Below, piece after piece: positions 57,555 through 64,000 of a stretch of DNA of 64,000 bases. The stretch is from NCBI RefSeq assembly GCF_016892765.1, contig NZ_JAFEMD010000026.1:19581-83580 (forward strand), written 5' to 3'. Origin of the DNA: Microvirga arvi (GTDB lineage: Bacteria > Pseudomonadota > Alphaproteobacteria > Rhizobiales > Beijerinckiaceae). The notes under the pieces were generated by a model, which was not told the origin of the DNA, did no database searches, and saw nothing but the letters and a program-made list of their open reading frames with translations. The position numbers and the translations under genes were made by a program. Each line of letters begins with the position of its first letter. The first letter of the stretch is position 1.

Positions 57555-59114
57555 ATGCGAACAGGTCTTATCGGGCTAGGAATCCTCCTGTCTTTCGTTG
57601 GCTCGGTGCACGCACAGGCACCCTCCGCGGACACTCTCGTCATTGCCCAGAGCGTCGACCTTGAGACTCTCGAGCCGGCGGAGATCAGGTCGACCAACGG
57701 AACGAACATCGCGATGCATCTGTGGGGTACTCTCCTGCGAACGGAGGATTCCGGCGACATCGTCCCGTTCATTGCCGAGAGCTACAGCTACAACGAGGCC
57801 GGAACGGAGATCTCCTTCAAGATTCGCAGTGGACTTGTCTGCGAAGACGGAGAACCTCTGACCGCGGAAGACGTGGCATATACTTTCAACCGAGCTGCTG
57901 ATCCGCAGCTCAAGTTCAACGGGAATACGCCCGGCTTCGTCTTCAACTCGCTCGGCTTCGACGGGGCCTATGCGGCTTCGTCAGACGTGGCCGTCATCAA
58001 GACGAAGAGCTTTCAGCCTATCGCTCCGGGTCTCATCAGCCGTGTCTTCATCCATTGCAAGGACTCGTATGAGAAGATGAGCCCGAGCGATGCTGCGCGA
58101 CGGCCTGTCTCTTCGGGACCCTACCGCCTCGTCCGATGGATTAAGGACGATCGGGTTGTCCTGGAGAAGCGTCCGGAATTTACGCTTCGGGACAGCTCCT
58201 TCAAGACGCTCGTGTGGCGAGTCATCCCGGCCGCAAGCACGCGTGCGGCCGAGTTGATCGCCGGGAATGTAGACATCGTGGCTAACTTCCTTCCCGACCA
58301 GCAGCAAGCGATCAACGCAAGCGGGCGGGCTGAGGTGAAGGCGGTCATTGGAACCCGCCGGATCTACATCGGCTTCAATCAGAAGGAGTCCTTCGCGAAA
58401 CAATCTCCGGGCGGTTCCGCGATCCAGAAGCCGGAGGTGCGTCGAGCCCTCCAATATGCAGTCGACGTACCGTCGATCTGCAGAACGTTGCTCGGGGCGG
58501 AGTGCCAGCGTGCAACCGGACCGGCCAATGTCGGCCATCCGGACCTGAAGCCGTATCCCTATGATCCCGAGAAGGCGGAGGCGCTGCTGGACGAGGCTGG
58601 TTATCGAAGGGGACCAGATGGCGTCCGCTTCAGGCTCACGTTCCAAGCCCCGAACGGTCGCTACCTATCCGATGGCAATGTTGCAATGGCTGTTGGCCAG
58701 TACCTTACGGATATCGGAGTTGAGACGAAAGTGGAGCTTCTTGACTTTGTGTCCGGCTTCCAACCCCTGACGCGTACCCATGATGCCGGCCCGCTCTTCA
58801 TGCTCGGGTCGGGCGGGGCCACGTGGAGCCAGATCTACGACATGAGCCTATTCTCGTCGAGAACGGCTGGCGCAAACTATGCCGAGTGGATGAACCCTGA
58901 GTGGGAGAAGCGGTGGCATCGTCTCTCGTCGGCACGCAATTCCAGAGAGCAGCAGACGCTCGTCAACGAGATGCTCGAGATCTTCTATAAGGATCCTCCG
59001 TGGCTTCTGCTCTATTCCCAGCCGGATTTCTACGGCGTTGCCAACCGGATCGACTGGAAACCACGCCGGGACGAAGAGATCTACGCCGCAGAGGTCCGCC
59101 TGAAGAAGACATGA
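57555..59114 (+). CDS. ABC transporter substrate-binding protein, peptide type (SBP5)
   Basis: 519 residues. The signal peptide is MRTGLIGLGILLSFVGS and VHAQ, with the mature start near APSADTLVIAQS. It is a paralogue of SBP3 and SBP4 with the same cysteines (VCEDGEP, IHCKDSY, SICRTLL, AECQRAT). GGGAAAG stands before the ATG. No permease adjoins it; the ATPases before it and the permeases of the divergent unit could serve it. It is the last gene of the catabolic block. Confidence 0.92.
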   Translation: MRTGLIGLGILLSFVGSVHAQAPSADTLVIAQSVDLETLEPAEIRSTNGTNIAMHLWGTLLRTEDSGDIVPFIAESYSYNEAGTEISFKIRSGLVCEDGEPLTAEDVAYTFNRAADPQLKFNGNTPGFVFNSLGFDGAYAASSDVAVIKTKSFQPIAPGLISRVFIHCKDSYEKMSPSDAARRPVSSGPYRLVRWIKDDRVVLEKRPEFTLRDSSFKTLVWRVIPAASTRAAELIAGNVDIVANFLPDQQQAINASGRAEVKAVIGTRRIYIGFNQKESFAKQSPGGSAIQKPEVRRALQYAVDVPSICRTLLGAECQRATGPANVGHPDLKPYPYDPEKAEALLDEAGYRRGPDGVRFRLTFQAPNGRYLSDGNVAMAVGQYLTDIGVETKVELLDFVSGFQPLTRTHDAGPLFMLGSGGATWSQIYDMSLFSSRTAGANYAEWMNPEWEKRWHRLSSARNSREQQTLVNEMLEIFYKDPPWLLLYSQPDFYGVANRIDWKPRRDEEIYAAEVRLKKT

Positions 59115-59154
59115 GACTGGCGGATCGGTGCGGCGACGGATTCTCTGGGTATGA

Positions 59155-59355
59155 TCACAGGCGCGATAGCTGAGTGACGAAAGGACGGAGGCCCCTCGGC
59201 CTCCCGTCCAGCCCATAGGACGCAGGCAGGCTGGGAACTGCCCCGGACGACGTAACCGTCAGTGCCGCGCCACTGCGCCGGGCAAGCTCCAGAGCATAGA
59301 GCCCGCCAGCTCCCGTCTCTTTGCCGATCACGAGCAGCAGGTCTTTGAGGGGCAT
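59155..59355 (-). pseudogene. Universal stress protein remnant (N-terminal fragment)
   Basis: 66 residues. MPLKDLLLVIGKETGAGGLYALELARRSGAALTV matches the first strand and helix of UspA-type proteins, but the chain then departs from the family and stops. A strong GAGAGGAGG stands six bases before the ATG, so this was a real gene start. The usual length is 140 or about 280 residues. The truncation lies exactly where the catabolic block ends. Confidence 0.5.
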
Positions 59356-59615
59356 GTCAGCCTCCTCTCATTAAGGCGCAGCAGAGGTGCGTCATGTGGG
59401 CACCAGCTTATGTGCAATGATCGCACAGCCAGGTACGACAACCTACCGGTGGCTGTCACCACCTCGTCTGGCAGCTGTCATGGATCCGGACCGGAGCACT
59501 CTGTTACCTCTTCGCCTGCCGAAGACGGTGACGAACGCGCTTTTCCTGCCCATCGTCACACCGTAACCTGACAGCAGCTGGGTGACCAGCGGCACCCTTT
59601 GTGGAAGGCTGATAT
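59356..59615. other. Intergenic region without recognised gene
   Basis: 260 bases; no family, RNA gene or repeat recognised. It must hold the promoters of the usp remnant and of the CYTH-like gene. Confidence 0.4.
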
Positions 59616-60290
59616 ATGATGAGCACCGCCCGCGTCTTTCTGCTTGCCTCCTCCCTGGCGCGCCTGATTGAGAAGGAGAGGGGAGGCCAACACATCCGGC
59701 AGGGCTACTTCCCGGAGCGGCCAGGCCGGAGCACTCATGTGCAGGTGGAGGGCGAGACGGGTCAGCTCATCCTGGTCTCCAATCACCCAAGTGGCCCTGT
59801 TGAGGAGGCCGCGGATATTCCCCGCTCTCAGGCCGAGGCTCTGCTGGAGCTGACGGCCGGACAGGTGGAATACCTGAGTGTCAACCTGGCCATCGGCACC
59901 CAAACGATCATGATCTGCCGCTTCCTTACACCCGGACCGCTGGATCTGATCACGCTCACGTTCGAGCAGAGCCAGCAGGCCCGCAAGTTTCAGCCGCTGG
60001 CCTGGTTTGGTCCGGAGGTCACGGAAGATTCTGCCTATCAAAGCCGCGCCATGGCTCTGGCCGGGCTGCCCGCAGCACCTGAGGTGGAGATTACAGACGC
60101 GGCGCTCCACAGCCTGCTCGATACCCTGGACGGCCGCGTGGGATCCCACCAGCCGCAAGCGCCTGCTCCCCAGCCGGTTGCACCCTCTGTGTCGGCTGAG
60201 GCTGAAGATGAGCACGATCAGGATGATCTCAACATCGAGGACAGCGTCGTCCGCGATCTCGCCCGGTCCTTGAGCCCTCGCCGACGCTGA
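59616..60290 (+). CDS. CYTH-domain-like protein with acidic tail
   Basis: 224 residues. The first 150 residues resemble a CYTH (adenylate cyclase/thiamine triphosphatase) fold: IEKERGGQHIRQGYF at the start, a helix SQAEALLELTAG, and the ending PLAWFGPEVTEDSAYQSRAMAL, close to the usual WLGPEVTEDPRY. The charged ExExK motif is only partly visible (EKE), so catalysis is doubtful. The C-terminal 60 residues are rich in proline and then acid (AEDEHDQDD), probably disordered. Two ATGs stand next to each other at the start. It converges on the cold-shock gene. I am moderately sure of the fold and not of any function. Confidence 0.6.
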   Translation: MMSTARVFLLASSLARLIEKERGGQHIRQGYFPERPGRSTHVQVEGETGQLILVSNHPSGPVEEAADIPRSQAEALLELTAGQVEYLSVNLAIGTQTIMICRFLTPGPLDLITLTFEQSQQARKFQPLAWFGPEVTEDSAYQSRAMALAGLPAAPEVEITDAALHSLLDTLDGRVGSHQPQAPAPQPVAPSVSAEAEDEHDQDDLNIEDSVVRDLARSLSPRRR

Positions 60291-60303
60291 CCGGCCCGAC
60301 GAG

Positions 60304-60356
60304 CGCTCAACTCCGCTACGGGCCAGCCAGCCTCTGCGGAGCAGCCTGATTGAGCG
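60304..60356. terminator. Stem-loop between convergent genes
   Basis: CGCTCAA pairs with TTGAGCG, and inside it CTCCGC pairs with GCGGAG, in the gap between the CYTH-like gene and the cold-shock gene. A bidirectional terminator is plausible. Confidence 0.4.
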
Positions 60357-60369
60357 TCTGCGGCTCTGA

Positions 60370-60579
60370 TCAGGCTGTCTTCAGATTGACGGCTGACTCT
60401 TTGCCGGAGCGGCGGTCGGCCTCGACCTCATAGGTGATCTTCTGGCCTTCCGCCAGGCCACGCAGGCCAGCACGCTCGACCGCACTAATGTGCACGAACA
60501 CGTCCTTGCCGCCGCTGTCCGGCTGAATGAAGCCATAACCCTTCTGCTCGTTGAACCACTTCACCGTCCCTGTCGCCAC
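60370..60579 (-). CDS. CspA-family cold-shock protein
   Basis: 69 residues. It is one OB-fold cold-shock domain with both RNA-binding motifs, KGYGFIQ (RNP1) and VFVHI (RNP2), and TGTVKWFNEQ at the start. The GTG at 60579 is chosen because GGAAGAG precedes it and the resulting length is typical; the open frame to 60621 would add 14 unrelated residues. It acts as an RNA chaperone or antiterminator. Confidence 0.92.
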   Translation of the reverse strand: MATGTVKWFNEQKGYGFIQPDSGGKDVFVHISAVERAGLRGLAEGQKITYEVEADRRSGKESAVNLKTA

Positions 60580-60842
60580 GAAACTCTTCCCTCTGTTGTG
60601 CAGGATCATGAGGGCGCCCACCTAATCTCTTGGCCACCTTCACATCAGGCAGTGCAGCCTCTCGCATCAGTGGTACTGTATCCGCTCAGCAGATGTGATC
60701 AAGGCAGCTGGCCGGGTGTGCTCACAGCTGAGTTCTTTCAGGGGCTGTTGCGATCACTGTCCATCTGTGCTTTGCCCCATAAGGTGCCTACTCACCACGA
60801 TAACCGGCCCGGGTTCAGCCCCGACAACGAGACTGCAAGCAG
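60580..60842. other. Intergenic region, likely cold-shock promoter and leader
   Basis: 263 bases between divergent genes. Nothing beyond short open frames is seen. A long 5' leader is usual for cold-shock genes. Confidence 0.35.
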
Positions 60843-61094
60843 ATGCCCTATCGTCTTATCCAACTGGCTCCCGGCAGCTACGATCTTCTGCTGGACGGTG
60901 AGATCATTGGGAGCATCGTGCGGAGTGGCGCGCGCACCGATCAGGTCACGTGGACTGCAGAACTTCTGAACGATCCTAGCCCAAGGCAGTGGCCGCTGCC
61001 ATTTACTCAGGTCGAGCACACGTTCAGGACACTTGAAGAGGCGTGCGCCTGGCTGGGCGATCCCGAGATCAAGCCGCTGCGCCGCACCGAATAG
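60843..61094 (+). CDS. Small conserved hypothetical protein
   Basis: 83 residues. MPYRLIQLAPGSYDLLLDGE, EIIGSIVRSG, then VTWTAELL and FRTLEEACAWLGDPE. I recognise the pattern as a small protein common in Methylobacteriaceae, of unknown function. No signal peptide or membrane segment. It converges on the LysR gene. Confidence 0.65.
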   Translation: MPYRLIQLAPGSYDLLLDGEIIGSIVRSGARTDQVTWTAELLNDPSPRQWPLPFTQVEHTFRTLEEACAWLGDPEIKPLRRTE

Positions 61095-61152
61095 GCGCTG
61101 TGACCAGCCCATACATTGCTGTGACACGAGCAGGGCCCAGGTGCCTTGGACC

Positions 61153-62043
61153 CTAATAGGCCCAGCTTTGCGCTTTGGTCACCAGAAAGTCCCGGAACAC
61201 CTGAAGCCGGGCAACAGAGCGCACCTCCTCGGGAAATACCAGATAGGAGTCGAGGGTCGGCATCTCGATATCGCACAGCACCTGTTTCACATGCCGGTTG
61301 TTGCTCATCGCATAGTCCGGCGCCATCCCAACCCCGGCGCCCGTCTCGATCGCCCGCCGTAGTGCAAGACTGTCATTCACAATCAATCGGCTCAGGCGCG
61401 GATCCTTCGCAGGGCGTCCCCAGGTCGCCAGCTGATGAAGTTCAAGAACGAACGGCGGCTGCTCGCCGCCCAGACTGATGAGGCGGTGGCCGTCGAGATC
61501 CGCCACCGCCTGAGGGTCGCCGAACTTCTCAATGTAACTATGGGCGGCATAAGCATGGTAGTGAATGGTGAACAGGCGCCGCTGGATCATTTCCGGCTGA
61601 GCCGGCCGCCGCAGCCGAATGGCAATGTCAGCCTCCCGCATCGACAGGTCCAACTCGTCCTGGGTGAGGATCAGCTGGATGCGGATCTCGGGATAGAGAT
61701 CGAGAAACTCCGTGACGCGCTGGGCCAGCCAGATGCCACCAATCCCCACGGTAGCGGTGACCTTAAGCTCTCCGGCAGGCCGCTCACTGGTCTCGGTGAG
61801 CCGCTGGCGCGTTCGCTCGAGGCGCAGGCGCATGTCCTGGGCCGCCTTGAAGAGCACCTCACCATGCTCCGTCAGAATGAGACCACGGGCATGGCGGTGA
61901 AACAGCGGAACCTTGAGGTCCTGCTCAAGCGCACTGATCTGGCGGCTGATGGATGACTGATTGACGCCCAGCTTGTCGCCGGCCCGAGTGAAGTTGCCAG
62001 CCTCCGTCACCTCGTAGAACAGCCTGATCTTGTCCCAGTCCAC
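61153..62043 (-). CDS. LysR-family transcriptional regulator, VtlR/LsrB-like
   Basis: 296 residues. The helix-turn-helix lies in MDWDKIRLFYEVTEAGNFTRAGDKLGVNQSSISRQISALEQ (in part), followed by FHRHARGLILTEHGE, all typical of the VtlR/LsrB group of Rhizobiales. The co-inducer domain carries VTATVGIGGIWLAQRVTEFL and AGVGMAPDY. The stop is at 61153. It lies between the hypothetical gene and the Tn3 end and has no obvious link to the catabolic block. Targets are unknown here. Confidence 0.88.
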   Translation of the reverse strand: MDWDKIRLFYEVTEAGNFTRAGDKLGVNQSSISRQISALEQDLKVPLFHRHARGLILTEHGEVLFKAAQDMRLRLERTRQRLTETSERPAGELKVTATVGIGGIWLAQRVTEFLDLYPEIRIQLILTQDELDLSMREADIAIRLRRPAQPEMIQRRLFTIHYHAYAAHSYIEKFGDPQAVADLDGHRLISLGGEQPPFVLELHQLATWGRPAKDPRLSRLIVNDSLALRRAIETGAGVGMAPDYAMSNNRHVKQVLCDIEMPTLDSYLVFPEEVRSVARLQVFRDFLVTKAQSWAY

Positions 62044-62136
62044 CGCGGAGCCCTCACATGGGAGGTCAGTTACTGCACCGGGGAGGCCTACGGCAAGTCA
62101 CCATTCAACGCGGGAGCTTGGCTGCGATCGCTGGCC

Positions 62137-62174
62137 GGGGTCATCGCAGAATCTTCCCGGAATCCTACGCTAAG
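62137..62174. repeat. Tn3-family terminal inverted repeat
   Basis: 38 bases starting GGGGTCATCGCAGAAT and ending TACGCTAAG, the pattern of Tn3-family ends. The transposase stop codon (62170-62172) lies inside it. The outer boundary of the transposon is therefore 62137, and a five-base target duplicate would be expected at 62132-62136. The other end is outside the window. Confidence 0.8.
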
Positions 62175-64000
62175 CCGCTTCGAGGAAGGGCGAGCGTGGA
62201 CTTCGGAGGGGACGGAAGTGCCCGATGAGGGGCTTGGTCGGCCAAACATAATCCCCATTGAAGCTGATGTGCTCCCAGCCCAGCGGTGCGATATGGGCCA
62301 GGAGCTCATCCGGCAGGTGCCCGCCACCGGAGCGGAGCTCCTCAACGGCTCGGCTGAGATAGACCGTGTTCCAGAGGATGATGGCGGCGATCGTCAGGTT
62401 GAGGCCGGAGGCGCGGTAGCGCTGGTTCTCAAAGGTCCGGTCCCGGAGTTCGCCATGGCGGTGGAAGAATAGGGCTCGGGCCAGAGCATTGCGAGCCTCG
62501 CCCTTGTTGAGCCCAGCATTGGTGCGCCGGCGCAGAGCCGGGTCCGAGATCCAGTCGAGCGTGAACAGCGTGCGTTCCAAACGACCGATTTCTCGAAGAG
62601 CCTTGGCGAGAGCATTCTGGCGCGGATAAGCCGAGAGCCGACGCATCAGCACCGAGGGTGCAACCGTGCCAGCCCGGATTGAACCTGCCATCCGCAGGAC
62701 TTCGTCCCAGTTCTCCTTGATGCAGTGGAGGTTGATTGAACCTCCAATCATCACGCCGAGGCTGCCGTAATCAGCCCGGTCGCCGGTGACATAAAGGCGG
62801 CGATCGGCAAGATCCCGAATCCGTGGGGCAAACCGGAAGCCGAGGAGATGGCACAGGCCGAACACGTGCTCGGTGACACCTCCAGTGTCGGTATAATGCT
62901 CCCGGATCGCGAGCGTGCTTTCGTGGTGCAGCAAGCCATCCAGAACATGGAGCGCTTCGCTGGCGTTGGCGGCAATCACCTGAGTGTGGAATGGTGCAAA
63001 CCGATCGGAGATGAACGTGTAGAACTTCGCTCCTGGCTCTGAGCCGTAGCGGGCGTTGTGATCGGCGCGGCCTTGCCCATGCCCACCCGCTCGGAAGAAC
63101 TGACCATCCGAGGATGAAGTGGCGCCATCACCCCAGACGACGGTGAAGGGCTGAGCATGGATGGCATCGACCAGGGCAGCCAGCCCAGCCTGATAAGTCT
63201 CATCGCGAATGTGCCACTCCGCCGTCCAGAGCAGGTGAGAATGGCTGAAGAGGCCAGAGCTCCGCGCCATTCGTGCCAGCCCCAGATTGGTTGCGTCCGC
63301 CAGAATGGCCGTTTTGAGAGCGACTGGGTTCTCTGGAGGTGCCCCGGATCGGAGATGGCTGAATCGATCCGCAAAGTTCGTCCAGCTGTGGACCTCGGCG
63401 AGAAGATCGGTGATCCGCAGACGGGGAAGCATGCTGTATAGCCGCCGGGCGATATCATCAATGCCGGTATCGTTCTGGCGGATCGGGCTGATCGAAAGCC
63501 CTGCCGATGAGATAACTGCCTCGGAAAGCTCGCCGGCTTCAGCCTGCACTCCAACCTCGCGAAGCCGCCGATCCAGTGTGGCACAGCGCTCCTCACGCCA
63601 AGCCTGGAAGCTGTCAGGAACAGCAAGACCGAGTTCACTACTCTGACGACGGATGGCGAATGCCGCTGAAGGCAGGAGGAAGTCGTCGAACGCCCGGTAG
63701 GACCGGCTTCCCTCCACCCAGATATCTCCTGCCCGCAGCCGATCTCGAAGGGCGACGATGACGCCGATCTCCCAGGCCCGCCGGTCGACAGAGGCGCCTT
63801 TCCCAATGAGCTTTCGCCAAGCAGGTGTCATGAAAGCGGTCGGGACGCCAGCCGGGAGCTTGCGCTGGCCAGAGGCGTAAAGCGTCTGCAGGAGCTCGAT
63901 GGCGGTGAGCAGGTGATCGGATGCCTTCCATGAATGGAAGGTGAAGGTCCGAAGGATCATTTTGCCGACCCGGTGAATGCCGGGATAGTGGTCAATGACC
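62170..64000 (-). CDS. tnpA: Tn3-family transposase, N-terminus beyond window
   Basis: At least 610 residues are visible, the C-terminal two-thirds of a usual 950-1000-residue TnpA; the frame is open at the right edge. The catalytic DDE region is complete: first aspartate in VVWGDGATSSSDGQFF, second in FYTFISDRFAPFHTQV, and the glutamate in NKGEARNALARALFFHRHGELRDR. YTDTGGVTEHVFGLCHLLGFRFAPRIRDL is the typical Tn3 stretch. It ends inside the terminal repeat, as usual. The transposon therefore extends rightward from 62137, and the enzyme looks intact. Confidence 0.9.
   Translation of the reverse strand, partial: VIDHYPGIHRVGKMILRTFTFHSWKASDHLLTAIELLQTLYASGQRKLPAGVPTAFMTPAWRKLIGKGASVDRRAWEIGVIVALRDRLRAGDIWVEGSRSYRAFDDFLLPSAAFAIRRQSSELGLAVPDSFQAWREERCATLDRRLREVGVQAEAGELSEAVISSAGLSISPIRQNDTGIDDIARRLYSMLPRLRITDLLAEVHSWTNFADRFSHLRSGAPPENPVALKTAILADATNLGLARMARSSGLFSHSHLLWTAEWHIRDETYQAGLAALVDAIHAQPFTVVWGDGATSSSDGQFFRAGGHGQGRADHNARYGSEPGAKFYTFISDRFAPFHTQVIAANASEALHVLDGLLHHESTLAIREHYTDTGGVTEHVFGLCHLLGFRFAPRIRDLADRRLYVTGDRADYGSLGVMIGGSINLHCIKENWDEVLRMAGSIRAGTVAPSVLMRRLSAYPRQNALAKALREIGRLERTLFTLDWISDPALRRRTNAGLNKGEARNALARALFFHRHGELRDRTFENQRYRASGLNLTIAAIILWNTVYLSRAVEELRSGGGHLPDELLAHIAPLGWEHISFNGDYVWPTKPLIGHFRPLRSPRSPFLEAA

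Overview
The window looks like a chromosomal or megaplasmid segment of a high-GC alphaproteobacterium. A member of the Methylobacteriaceae such as Microvirga or Methylobacterium seems likely. The clues are the codon use, a VtlR/LsrB-like LysR regulator, a CspA-type protein and a small conserved protein at 60843-61094 of a kind I associate with that family. This placement is inference; no rRNA, tRNA or core marker is present.

Both ends carry mobile DNA. On the left (1-729) is a dead IS5-family transposase gene, broken by a nonsense codon and by a 101-bp inverted-repeat element inserted at a TA. On the right (62137-64000) is a Tn3-family transposase that runs off the window, with its terminal inverted repeat preserved. 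Between them, from about 1.2 to 59.1 kb, lies a nearly gap-free block of catabolic and uptake genes. Its right edge is a short universal-stress-protein remnant, followed by ordinary genes (CYTH-like protein, cold-shock protein, hypothetical protein, LysR).

Transcription units of the block: (U1, +) hydantoinase/oxoprolinase-type HyuA-HyuB; (U2, -) small protein, Rid-family protein, DegT aminotransferase; (U3, +) GMC oxidoreductase; (U4, +, 8.77-17.5 kb) two SDRs, amidohydrolase, peptide-type SBP with two permeases, glyoxalase-fold protein, aspartoacylase-like hydrolase, PuuE-like allantoinase; (U5, +, 17.7-29.2 kb) SBP, two permeases, TIM-barrel hypothetical, amidohydrolase, aminotransferase, Gfo/Idh dehydrogenase, epimerase, two ABC ATPases; (U6, +, 29.4-34.9 kb) SBP, fused double ABC ATPase, MFS exporter; (U7, -, 44.2-35.0 kb) ureidoglycolate-lyase-like protein, M20 hydrolase, truncated aminotransferase, full aminotransferase, M24-fold hydrolase, allantoinase/dihydropyrimidinase-like hydrolase, Gfo/Idh, M14 carboxypeptidase; (U8, -, 52.2-44.4 kb) SBP, two permeases, Gfo/Idh, SDR, M20 hydrolase, FadR-type GntR regulator; (U9, +, 52.5-59.1 kb) two tandem DUF4438 proteins, Ldh-family dehydrogenase, two ABC ATPases, SBP.

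The genes appear to form one system that imports peptide-like or N-acyl/ureido compounds (five SBPs, three permease pairs, six ATPase domains) and opens C-N bonds with many amidohydrolases and metallohydrolases. Aminotransferases and NAD-linked dehydrogenases would process the products. A recurring palindrome close to GATTGTAATACAATC lies upstream of most units and of the single GntR gene, which suggests a local regulon. The substrate cannot be read from sequence alone. The mix of hydantoinase, allantoinase-like and ureidoglycolate-lyase-like enzymes points to cyclic ureides or hydantoin/lactam-type compounds, while the M14, M20 and Dpp/Opp families point to amidated amino acids or peptides.
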